Shown: in pieces, positions 1-5,671 of the stretch
Position numbering within the stretch: position 1 is the stretch's first letter
How the letters are laid out: each line of letters begins with the position of its first letter
Source of the DNA: JANQGH01 sp039177555
GTDB lineage: Bacteria > Pseudomonadota > Alphaproteobacteria > DSM-16000 > Inquilinaceae
Direction of reading: 5' to 3'
NCBI GenBank assembly: GCA_039177555.1
Contig: JBCDFV010000070.1
Span: 1-15,101, forward strand
DNA: 15,101 nt
Notes under the pieces: model-generated
Told to the model about the DNA's origin: nothing
Seen by the model: only the letters and a program-made list of their open reading frames with translations
Database searches by the model: none
Program-made: the position numbers and the translations under genes

Positions 1-268
1 CCTGCATCTGGATCAGGACAACCCATCCGCCACGGGGGAGATGAGCATTCCGACTCGCCACCCCTGCTTCGAGGAGAAGGGTGGCCGTGTCCGGATTGGA
101 TAGTTTCAGCGTGAGTCTCGCCTGTCCCGGATTGAGGATCGCGAACATCTTGAACTCGTCCGGTTTTCCGACCTTGTAAACATGGCTGCCCATCCATTGT
201 TCCGTCATGAAAACGGAAGCATGGCTTGTCGCGAAACGGTCCACGTCCTGATCTGATGTACTGTGCAT
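1..268 (-). CDS. MmcQ/YjbR-family protein (partial, runs off left edge)
   Basis: This minus-strand reading frame is open from the ATG at 268-266 to the left edge of the window (89 codons seen, C-terminus missing). The peptide has the pattern I associate with the MmcQ/YjbR family (CyaY-like fold, often labelled DNA-binding on thin evidence). It begins with a short acidic lead containing DVDRF, then EQWMGSHVYKVG at about residues 23-34, then KMFAIL, a stretch of alternating hydrophobic strands, and LPRGGWV near residues 77-83. The start at 268 keeps the usual N-terminal DVDRF helix; the internal ATG at 208 would lose it, and an in-frame ATG at 313 would only add an unlikely extension. No strong ribosome binding site is visible. 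It is divergent from tRNA-Val, 61 nt away, and has no functional link to the nuo operon that I can see. The biochemical role of the family is not established; the family call is fairly secure, the function is not. Confidence 0.72.
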   Translation of the reverse strand, partial: MHSTSDQDVDRFATSHASVFMTEQWMGSHVYKVGKPDEFKMFAILNPGQARLTLKLSNPDTATLLLEAGVASRNAHLPRGGWVVLIQMQ

Positions 269-277
269 AAAAAGCTG

Positions 278-295
278 CTTGGCAGAATTGCCAAG
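278..295. repeat. Perfect 7-bp inverted repeat between divergent genes
   Basis: CTTGGCA (278-284) and TGCCAAG (289-295) form a perfect inverted repeat with a GAAT spacer. It lies between the start of the minus-strand YjbR-like gene and tRNA-Val, and overlaps the candidate -35 element of the tRNA promoter. It could be a short operator or part of the YjbR-like gene leader (10 nt upstream of its ATG); neither can be decided from sequence. Confidence 0.45.
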
Positions 296-316
296 CCCTG
301 TGAAGCTTGGCATAGG
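288..316 (+). promoter_or_regulatory. Putative sigma-70 promoter of tRNA-Val
   Basis: TTGCCA (288-293) matches the -35 consensus at five of six positions. It is followed after 17 nt by CATAGG (311-316), a weak -10 (three of six). The bases just after it are GC-rich (GGCGCG), like the discriminator of stable-RNA promoters under stringent control. Transcription would begin near 322, just before the tRNA at 330. The -35 sits inside a perfect hairpin sequence (278-295). This is inference from the motif only. Confidence 0.33.
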
Positions 317-329
317 GCGCGTTCCTTAA

Positions 330-405
330 GGGCGGTTAGCTCAGCTGGCAGAGCATCTCGTTTACACCGAGAGGGTCGGCGGTTCGATCCCGTCACCGCC
401 CACCA
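330..405 (+). tRNA. tRNA-Val (anticodon UAC)
   Basis: A complete cloverleaf can be drawn. The acceptor stem is GGGCGGT (330-336) with ACCGCCC (395-401), the D-arm contains AGCTCAGCTGGCAGAGC, and the anticodon stem is TCTCG/CGAGA. The seven-base loop TTTACAC (361-367) puts the anticodon TAC at 363-365. The T-arm carries the TTCGATC loop. Discriminator A402 is followed by a gene-encoded CCA (403-405). The UAC anticodon reads GUA/GUG valine codons and, when modified at the wobble base, the others. It stands in tandem with tRNA-Asp 165 nt downstream. Confidence 0.97.
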
Positions 406-498
406 GAATTTCTTGTGCGCGCGGCATGGGTTGGCGTGCTCCAAATCGCGTCTCTGTGGGCGCTTGCCGGTGATCACAAAAAACACCATTCCGCTTGC

Positions 499-527
499 TT
501 GACAGACAAGAGGGCAAGGCGTATCCA
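499..527 (+). promoter_or_regulatory. Putative sigma-70 promoter of tRNA-Asp
   Basis: A perfect TTGACA -35 hexamer (499-504) is separated by 17 nt from TATCCA (522-527), a partial -10. Predicted initiation near 534 would give a leader of about 37 nt before the mature 5' end of tRNA-Asp at 571. If real, tRNA-Asp can be made independently of tRNA-Val. The rest of the 165-nt spacer between the tRNAs shows no gene. Confidence 0.42.
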
Positions 528-570
528 AGCGCCTCTGCCGCGCCGGGGGTTCCTGGTCGCGACAGACCAT

Positions 571-647
<77 letters not shown>

Positions 648-678
648 TTTCCCTTCTCTATTCAGCTGTGTGATGCCG

Positions 679-757
679 GCCCCTCATGCGGGTGCGGGGC
701 TGCGGAATCGCTTGGTCTGGAGGCCCGCCAGAACGCTGTGACCAAGCGGCGCATTTT
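679..757 (+). terminator. Two hairpins after tRNA-Asp, possible weak terminator region
   Basis: Two inverted repeats follow tRNA-Asp. The first is GCCCC (679-683) with GGGGC (696-700), extended inwards by CA/TG. The second is a perfect 8-bp repeat, GCTTGGTC (710-717) with GACCAAGC (740-747), with an inner CTGG/CCAG (717-720/728-731) that would form a compact alternative stem. The only T-run nearby is TTTT at 754-757, six bases after the second stem, so this is not a classic intrinsic terminator. It may end the tRNA transcript, serve in 3' processing, or be an operator for the nuo promoter just downstream. Confidence 0.3.
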
Positions 758-770
758 GGCCGAATTTCCT

Positions 771-798
771 TTTACCCGGCGGGGTGACCGCCTATAAC
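771..798 (+). promoter_or_regulatory. Putative nuo operon promoter
   Basis: TTTACC (771-776, four of six to the -35 consensus) is followed after 16 nt by TATAAC (793-798, five of six to the -10). The overlapping CTATAA at 792-797 also fits the alphaproteobacterial preference for CTAT-type -10 boxes. It is the best promoter-like sequence in the 261-nt gap ahead of nuoA, and would start transcription near 804-806, giving a leader of about 100 nt. No FNR/FixK-type palindrome (TTGAT-N4-ATCAA) is seen beside it. Confidence 0.5.
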
Positions 799-822
799 TC
801 GGCTGAATTAAATGTCGCGGGG

Positions 823-882
823 GCTGGCCGAAAGCTGCGGCCGGCGCAGATTAGTAGCAGCGATCCGCGAACGCCGAAGGCG
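823..882 (+). promoter_or_regulatory. Structured 5' leader of nuoA mRNA
   Basis: Downstream of the predicted start site there is a strong hairpin: GCTGGCCG (823-830) pairs with CGGCCGGC (838-845, one T-G pair) around a 7-nt loop. A smaller one follows, CGCC-GAA-GGCG (872-882). Neither is followed by a T-run, so they are more likely RNA-stabilising or translational elements than terminators. They match no riboswitch I recognise. Confidence 0.35.
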
Positions 883-908
883 GTCCCTGAAGTTAGGTGC
901 AAAGGCAC

Positions 909-1277
909 ATGGACAGCGAACTGCTCAGCGAATATCTGCCGATCCTGCTGTTTCTGGGCGTGGCGATCGCCATCGCTTGCGCGGCGGTCGGCGCCTCGCT
1001 GATCGTCGGCAAGCAGAACCCGGACAGCGAGAAACTGTCGGCGTATGAGTGCGGCTTCGACGCGTTCGACGATGCCCGCTCAAAGTTCGATGTGCGCTAC
1101 TATCTGGTCGCCATCCTGTTCATCATCTTCGACCTTGAGGTGGCCTTCCTGTTCCCCTGGGCCGTGTCGCTGAGCGAGATCGGCATGCTGGGTTTTTGGT
1201 CGATGGTGGTCTTCCTGGGCATCTTGACCGTCGGCTTCATCTATGAATGGAAGAAGGGGGCGCTGGAATGGGAGTGA
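909..1277 (+). CDS. nuoA: NADH:quinone oxidoreductase subunit A (NuoA/ND3)
   Basis: A small membrane subunit of complex I (122 aa, normal length) that helps shape the entrance of the quinone cavity beside NuoH and NuoB/D. Three hydrophobic segments are visible, at about residues 10-33, 64-86 and 95-113. The long loop between the first two contains the universal YECGFD signature with Cys48, the ND3 cysteine whose exposure marks the active/deactive transition in mitochondrial enzymes. The second helix carries the conserved acidic pair in FIIFDLEVAF (Asp75, Glu77). I chose the ATG at 909. An in-frame GTG four codons upstream (897) is possible, but the family usually starts close to the first helix; TTAGG (893-897) is a weak Shine-Dalgarno. 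First gene of the operon; its last 10 nt overlap the start of nuoB. Confidence 0.96.
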   Translation: MDSELLSEYLPILLFLGVAIAIACAAVGASLIVGKQNPDSEKLSAYECGFDAFDDARSKFDVRYYLVAILFIIFDLEVAFLFPWAVSLSEIGMLGFWSMVVFLGILTVGFIYEWKKGALEWE

Positions 1278-1834
1278 CCAAACCGACCGACAGGCCCTAT
1301 CCGGCGGAATACGGTACGCCGATCCCGCCGGGGCCCGCGCAAGATGCGCTCATCGCCGAGGCCACGCGCGACCTGAAGGACAAGGGCTTTCTGGTCACGC
1401 GCATGGAGGCGGTGCTGGACTGGGCACGCACCGGCTCTTTATGGCCGATGACGTTTGGGCTCGCCTGCTGCGCGGTGGAGATGATCCAGGCCTATATGCC
1501 GCGTTACGACCTCGATCGGCTGGGCGTCATCCCGCGCCCAAGCCCGCGCCAGTCCGACGTGATGATCGTCGCCGGCACCCTGACCAACAAGATGGCGCCG
1601 GCCCTGCGCAAGGTTTATGACCAGATGCCCGAGCCGCGCTGGGTCATTTCCATGGGTTCGTGCGCCAATGGCGGCGGCTACTATCACTATTCCTATTCCG
1701 TCGTGCGCGGCTGCGACCGGGTCGTGCCGGTGGACATCTATGTGCCAGGCTGCCCGCCGACGGCCGAGGCGCTGGTCTACGGCATCATGCAGCTGCAAAA
1801 AAAGATCCGGCGTGGCACCCGCATCGCCCGCTGA
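1268..1834 (+). CDS. nuoB: NADH:quinone oxidoreductase subunit B (NuoB/PSST)
   Basis: A Q-module subunit that carries cluster N2, the last [4Fe-4S] centre, which reduces quinone. It has 188 residues. All four ligands are present: the adjacent pair Cys67-Cys68 in LACCAVEM, Cys132 in GSCANGGG and Cys162 in VPGCPP. The strongly conserved GYYHYSYSVVRGCD segment follows Cys132. The N-terminal 40 residues are the variable proline-rich lead common in alphaproteobacterial NuoB. The ATG at 1268 lies inside the end of nuoA (10-nt overlap), behind an AAGGGGG-type ribosome binding site, so translation is probably coupled. An ATG further upstream (1247) would place seven extra residues inside nuoA and is less likely. 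Cytoplasmic, attached to the membrane arm through NuoA, NuoH and NuoD. Confidence 0.97.
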   Translation: MGVTKPTDRPYPAEYGTPIPPGPAQDALIAEATRDLKDKGFLVTRMEAVLDWARTGSLWPMTFGLACCAVEMIQAYMPRYDLDRLGVIPRPSPRQSDVMIVAGTLTNKMAPALRKVYDQMPEPRWVISMGSCANGGGYYHYSYSVVRGCDRVVPVDIYVPGCPPTAEALVYGIMQLQKKIRRGTRIAR

Positions 1835-1866
1835 TCCCCTTCGTTCTTGAGTTCAATTGAGTGGCC

Positions 1867-2499
1867 ATGTCCGATTCTGCTCTGATCGATTTGGGCCAGT
1901 CCATCACGGCGGCGCTGGACCCCGATGTTTCGGGGTACGAGGTCGTCGTGGGCCAACTGACCGTACACGCCCGCCGCGGCGCGATCATCAAGGTGCTGAC
2001 CTTCCTGCGTGACGAAAGCGACTGTCTGTTCCATCAGCTGATCGACATCACAGCCGTTGACCACCCGGAGCGGGAGGAACGCTTCGACGTCGTTTACAAC
2101 CTGCTGAGCATGAAGCAGAACCAGCGCGTGCGGGTGAAGGTGACGGCGGACGAGGACCAGCCCGTGCCGTCGATCGCGGACCTGTTCCCGTGCGCGACCT
2201 GGTTCGAGCGCGAGGTCTGGGACATGTTCGGCATCTTCTTCTCCGACAATCCGGATCTGCGCCGCATCTTGACCGACTATGGCTTCGAGGGGCATCCGCT
2301 GCGCAAGGACTTCCCCATGACCGGCTATGTCGAGGTCCGCTATGACGAGCAGCAAAAGCGGGTCGTTTACGAGCCGGTTAAGCTGAATCAGGATTTCCGC
2401 ACCTTCGACTTTTTGAGCCCGTGGGAGGGCATGACGCCCAGTCTGCCGGGCGACGAGAAGGCCGATGAAAACGGTGCGGCGGAAGAGGGTGCGGCGTGA
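1867..2499 (+). CDS. nuoC: NADH:quinone oxidoreductase subunit C (NuoC/30-kDa)
   Basis: A cofactor-free Q-module subunit that braces NuoD and NuoB at the base of the peripheral arm. The protein has 210 residues and is not fused to NuoD, unlike the E. coli NuoCD. The family signature is clear at about residues 114-150: FEREVWDMFGIFF, then DLRRILTDYGFEGHPLRKDFP in two adjacent blocks. The C-terminus ends in an acidic Glu/Asp/Ala-rich tail (about residues 195-210). I prefer the ATG at 1867; a GTG two codons earlier (1861) is equally in frame. Neither has a good Shine-Dalgarno, which is unusual in this operon. The gap to nuoB is 32 nt. The stop (TGA 2497-2499) shares its last base with the nuoD start. 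Confidence 0.95.
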   Translation: MSDSALIDLGQSITAALDPDVSGYEVVVGQLTVHARRGAIIKVLTFLRDESDCLFHQLIDITAVDHPEREERFDVVYNLLSMKQNQRVRVKVTADEDQPVPSIADLFPCATWFEREVWDMFGIFFSDNPDLRRILTDYGFEGHPLRKDFPMTGYVEVRYDEQQKRVVYEPVKLNQDFRTFDFLSPWEGMTPSLPGDEKADENGAAEEGAA

Positions 2500-3686
2500 T
2501 GAGCGCGGTTGAAACCAATATCAAGCCGATGACGATGAATTTTGGGCCGCAGCATCCGGCGGCCCACGGAGTTCTGCGTCTCGTGCTTGAGATGGATGGC
2601 GAGATTATCGAGCGGGCCGATCCGCATATCGGCCTGTTGCATCGTGGCACGGAAAAGCTGATCGAATACCGCACCTATCTGCAGGCGGTGCCCTATTTCG
2701 ACCGGCTCGACTATGTCTCGCCCATGTGTCAGGAGCATGCCTATGCCCTGGCCGTGGAACGGCTGCTGGGCATCGAGGTGCCGGAGCGGGGGCAGTATGT
2801 GCGCGTGCTGTTCAGCGAGGTTACCCGTGTTCTCAATCACCTATTGAATCTGACGACGTTCGCCCTTGACGTCGGTGCCATCACGCCGCCGCTTTGGGCA
2901 TTTGAAGAACGCGAGATCCTGATGGAGTTTTACGAGCGGGTCTCGGGTGCCCGCCTGCACTCGGCCTATTTCCGGCCTGGCGGCGTGCATCAAGACATGC
3001 CGGCGGGCCTGGCCGACGACATCTGGAACTACACAGAGCGGCTGCCCAAGTTCATTGACGACATGGAAAACCTGCTGACCGAAAATCGCGTGTTCAAGCA
3101 GCGCTCGGTCGACATCGGTGTGGTCAGTGCCAGCGACGCTATCGCCTGGGGCTTTACCGGGCCGATGTTGCGCGCCTCCAACGTGCCCTGGGATCTGCGC
3201 AAGTCCCAGCCATACGATGTCTATGACCGGATGGATTTCGAGGTGCCGGTGGGGCTAACCGGTGATTGCTACGCCCGTTACCTTGTACGTGTGGAGGAGA
3301 TGCGGCAGTCGAACGCCATCATCCGGCAGTGCATTGAAACGATGCCGAAGGACGGGCCGGTCAAGGTCGACGACCACAAGATCTCGCCGCCGAAACGGGC
3401 GGACATGAAGCGCTCGATGGAGGCGTTGATCCACCATTTCAAGCTGTACACCGAGGGTTATCACGTGCCGGCCGGGGAAGTGTACGCCGCCGTCGAGGCG
3501 CCAAAGGGCGAGTTCGGCGTCTATCTGGTGGCCGACGGAACCAACAAGCCGTACCGCTGCCGCATCCGCGCGCCCGGCTTCCCGCATCTGCAGGCCATGG
3601 AGTTTATGAGCAAGGGGCACATGCTGGCGGACTCCGTTGCGATTATCGGCGCCATGGACATCGTGTTCGGCGAGGTCGATCGATGA
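2499..3686 (+). CDS. nuoD: NADH:quinone oxidoreductase subunit D (NuoD/49-kDa)
   Basis: The Q-module subunit that forms most of the quinone-reduction pocket with NuoB. At 395 residues it is full length for a separate NuoD and is related to the large subunit of [NiFe] hydrogenases, with no Ni-Fe ligand set. The quinone-binding residues are recognisable: His23 in GPQHPAAHGVLR and Tyr72 in FDRLDYVSP. Their 49-residue spacing equals that of His59/Tyr108 in the bovine 49-kDa subunit. The blocks HIGLLHRGTEKL and GEFGVYLVADG, and the C-terminal end in FGEVDR, are typical. The ATG at 2499 overlaps the nuoC stop (TGATG) and has GGAAGAGG at 2481-2488, so the start is secure; an upstream GTG at 2496 is less likely. 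The end overlaps nuoE by ATGA. Confidence 0.98.
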   Translation: MSAVETNIKPMTMNFGPQHPAAHGVLRLVLEMDGEIIERADPHIGLLHRGTEKLIEYRTYLQAVPYFDRLDYVSPMCQEHAYALAVERLLGIEVPERGQYVRVLFSEVTRVLNHLLNLTTFALDVGAITPPLWAFEEREILMEFYERVSGARLHSAYFRPGGVHQDMPAGLADDIWNYTERLPKFIDDMENLLTENRVFKQRSVDIGVVSASDAIAWGFTGPMLRASNVPWDLRKSQPYDVYDRMDFEVPVGLTGDCYARYLVRVEEMRQSNAIIRQCIETMPKDGPVKVDDHKISPPKRADMKRSMEALIHHFKLYTEGYHVPAGEVYAAVEAPKGEFGVYLVADGTNKPYRCRIRAPGFPHLQAMEFMSKGHMLADSVAIIGAMDIVFGEVDR

Positions 3687-4324
3687 GCTTCGGAACCCCC
3701 GCGCCTAAAGACCAGCAGCCGGACCATTTCGCGTTCACGGCGGAGAATCTGGAACGCGCGCAAAAGATCATTGCGAAGTACCCGGAGGGAAGGCAGCAGA
3801 GCGCGGTCTTGCCGCTGTTGGACATCGCCCAGCGTCAGAACGACAACTGGCTGCCGCGTGCGGCCATGGATTATGTCGCCGACCTGCTTGAGATCCCACG
3901 CATCCGCGCTTACGAGGTTGCCAGCTTCTACACCATGTTCAACAAGGCGCCGGTCGGCCGCCACCTGATCATGGTCTGCACGACTACGCCGTGCTGGCTG
4001 TGCGGTTCGGACGATGTCTTGCGGGCCATTGAGGACAAGACCGGGCTAAGGCCCGGCCAGAACGGCGATGACGGCATGTTCTCCGTGGTCGAGGTCGAAT
4101 GCGCGGGCGCGTGCGTTAATGCCCCGATGGTGCAGATCAACGACGACTATTACGAAGACCTGAACTATGACCGCATGGTCACGCTGATCGACGAATTGAA
4201 GGACGGCAAGACACCGACCGTCGGGTCGCAGACCGGCCGTCACGGCAGCCAGGCGCAGGCGGGGCCGACCAGCCTGTTGGACCGGCGGCCGCCCGATGTC
4301 GTCGCAGCGGCGAGCGAGGACTGA
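3683..4324 (+). CDS. nuoE: NADH:quinone oxidoreductase subunit E (NuoE/24-kDa)
   Basis: A thioredoxin-like subunit of the NADH-oxidising module that holds the [2Fe-2S] cluster N1a next to the FMN of NuoF. The four cysteine ligands are Cys99 and Cys104 (MVCTTTPCWLCG, C-x4-C) and Cys140 and Cys144 (VECAGACVNAP, C-x3-C). The N-terminal helical domain (about residues 15-90) carries the usual YPEGRQQSAVLPLLDIAQR motif. The protein has 213 residues, longer than the E. coli form. The extra Gly/Gln/Pro-rich tail after about residue 172 is of the kind common in alphaproteobacteria, and its role is unknown. The start ATG overlaps the nuoD stop by four bases (ATGA), indicating coupling, and nuoF starts 3 nt after the stop. 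Confidence 0.97.
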   Translation: MSFGTPAPKDQQPDHFAFTAENLERAQKIIAKYPEGRQQSAVLPLLDIAQRQNDNWLPRAAMDYVADLLEIPRIRAYEVASFYTMFNKAPVGRHLIMVCTTTPCWLCGSDDVLRAIEDKTGLRPGQNGDDGMFSVVEVECAGACVNAPMVQINDDYYEDLNYDRMVTLIDELKDGKTPTVGSQTGRHGSQAQAGPTSLLDRRPPDVVAAASED

Positions 4325-4327
4325 GCG

Positions 4328-5638
4328 ATGCTGCGTGACGAAGACCGCGTCTTCACCAATCTCTACGGCTGGGAGGATTGGGGCCTGGCCGGGGCGCGCG
4401 CCCGGGGCGTTTGGTCCAACACCAAGGATCTCGTCGCCATGGGCCGCGAGAAGATCATTTCGGAGGTCAAGGAGTCGGGCCTGCGCGGCCGGGGCGGGGC
4501 GGGGTTCCCGACCGGGATCAAATGGTCGTTCATGCCGAAGGAGACGGACCCGGATCGGCCCAGCTATCTGGTCATCAACGCCGACGAGTCGGAGCCTGGC
4601 GCCTGCAAGGACCGGGACATCATGCGCTTCGATCCGCACCGGCTGATCGAAGGCGCCCTGGTCTCGTCCTTCGCGCTGGGTGCGCATGCCTGCTACATCT
4701 ATATCCGAGGCGAGTTCTACAACGAGGCCTCGCACATCCAGATCGCCATCGACGAGGCCTATGAGGCCGGTCTGCTCGGCAAAAATGCAGCCGACAGCGG
4801 TTGGGATTTCGACCTCTATCTGCACCGGGGTGCCGGCGCCTATATCTGCGGCGAAGAGACGGCGCTGCTGGAGAGCCTGGAGGGCAAGAAGGGCCAGCCG
4901 CGCAACAAGCCGCCCTTTCCGGCGGGCGCGGGCCTCTATAGCTGCCCGACGACGGTGAACAATGTTGAAACCATCGCGGTGGTGCCTGAGATTCTGCGGC
5001 GCGGCGGCCTGTGGTTTTCCAGCTTTGGCCGGCCCAAGAACGAAGGCATCAAGCTCTTCAGCATCTCCGGCCATGTCGCGCAGCCCTGCAACGTCGAAGA
5101 GGCGATGGGCATTCCGATGCGCGAGTTGATCGACAGGCATGCCGGCGGCGTTCGCGGTGGTTGGGACAATCTGAAAGCGGTCATCCCGGGCGGCGCATCA
5201 ACGCCGATGATCCCGCGTGACGGCTGTGAAACCGCGCTCATGGACTTCGACGGCTTGAAAGAACTGCAGTCGGGCCTGGGCACCGGCAGCGTGATCGTCA
5301 TGGACCAGTCCACCGACGTGATCTATGCCATCGCACGCCTGTCTTACTTCTACATGGACGAAAGCTGTGGCCAGTGCACGCCGTGCCGTGAGGGCACGGG
5401 CTGGATGTGGCGGGTGATGCAGCGCATGGTCAAGGGCAACGCCGAAGTCGACGAGATCGACACGCTGCTGGAGGTGACCAAGGAGATCGAGGGCCATACG
5501 ATCTGTGCCCATGGCGACGCAGCAGCCTGGCCGGTCCAGGGCCTGATCCGCCATTTCCGGCCGGAGATGGAGCAGCGCATCCGTGACTATCGCGACCGGG
5601 TGCATGCCAGAGGGGCACATCAAATTGCCGCCGAATAA
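4328..5638 (+). CDS. nuoF: NADH:quinone oxidoreductase subunit F (NuoF/51-kDa, NADH and FMN binding)
   Basis: The catalytic entry point of complex I: it oxidises NADH by hydride transfer to FMN and passes electrons to [4Fe-4S] cluster N3. It has 436 residues, the normal length. The nucleotide-binding glycine-rich loop GRGGAGFPTG is at residues 54-63, followed by NADESEPGACKDRD (84-97). The FMN/NADH segment GAGAYICGEETALLESLEG spans 168-186. Cluster N3 ligands are Cys347, Cys350 and Cys353 (SCGQCTPCREG) plus Cys393. The motif around Cys393 reads TICAHGDAAAWP, with His397 where the families I know usually have Leu. The start MLRDEDRVFTNLYG is the usual alphaproteobacterial N-terminus, so the ATG at 4328, 3 nt after the nuoE stop, is secure. 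Cytoplasmic, partnered with NuoE and NuoG. Confidence 0.98.
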   Translation: MLRDEDRVFTNLYGWEDWGLAGARARGVWSNTKDLVAMGREKIISEVKESGLRGRGGAGFPTGIKWSFMPKETDPDRPSYLVINADESEPGACKDRDIMRFDPHRLIEGALVSSFALGAHACYIYIRGEFYNEASHIQIAIDEAYEAGLLGKNAADSGWDFDLYLHRGAGAYICGEETALLESLEGKKGQPRNKPPFPAGAGLYSCPTTVNNVETIAVVPEILRRGGLWFSSFGRPKNEGIKLFSISGHVAQPCNVEEAMGIPMRELIDRHAGGVRGGWDNLKAVIPGGASTPMIPRDGCETALMDFDGLKELQSGLGTGSVIVMDQSTDVIYAIARLSYFYMDESCGQCTPCREGTGWMWRVMQRMVKGNAEVDEIDTLLEVTKEIEGHTICAHGDAAAWPVQGLIRHFRPEMEQRIRDYRDRVHARGAHQIAAE

Positions 5639-5671
5639 GTTTCATAGTCAACGTGTTGGCGGAGATTCTTA

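Noticed and set aside
4046..5140. Minus-strand 364-residue ORF opposite nuoE/nuoF
   Set aside because: It is a long GC-rich antisense shadow. The plus-strand frames contain intact NuoE and NuoF with all cluster ligands, and the antisense product has no recognisable motif.
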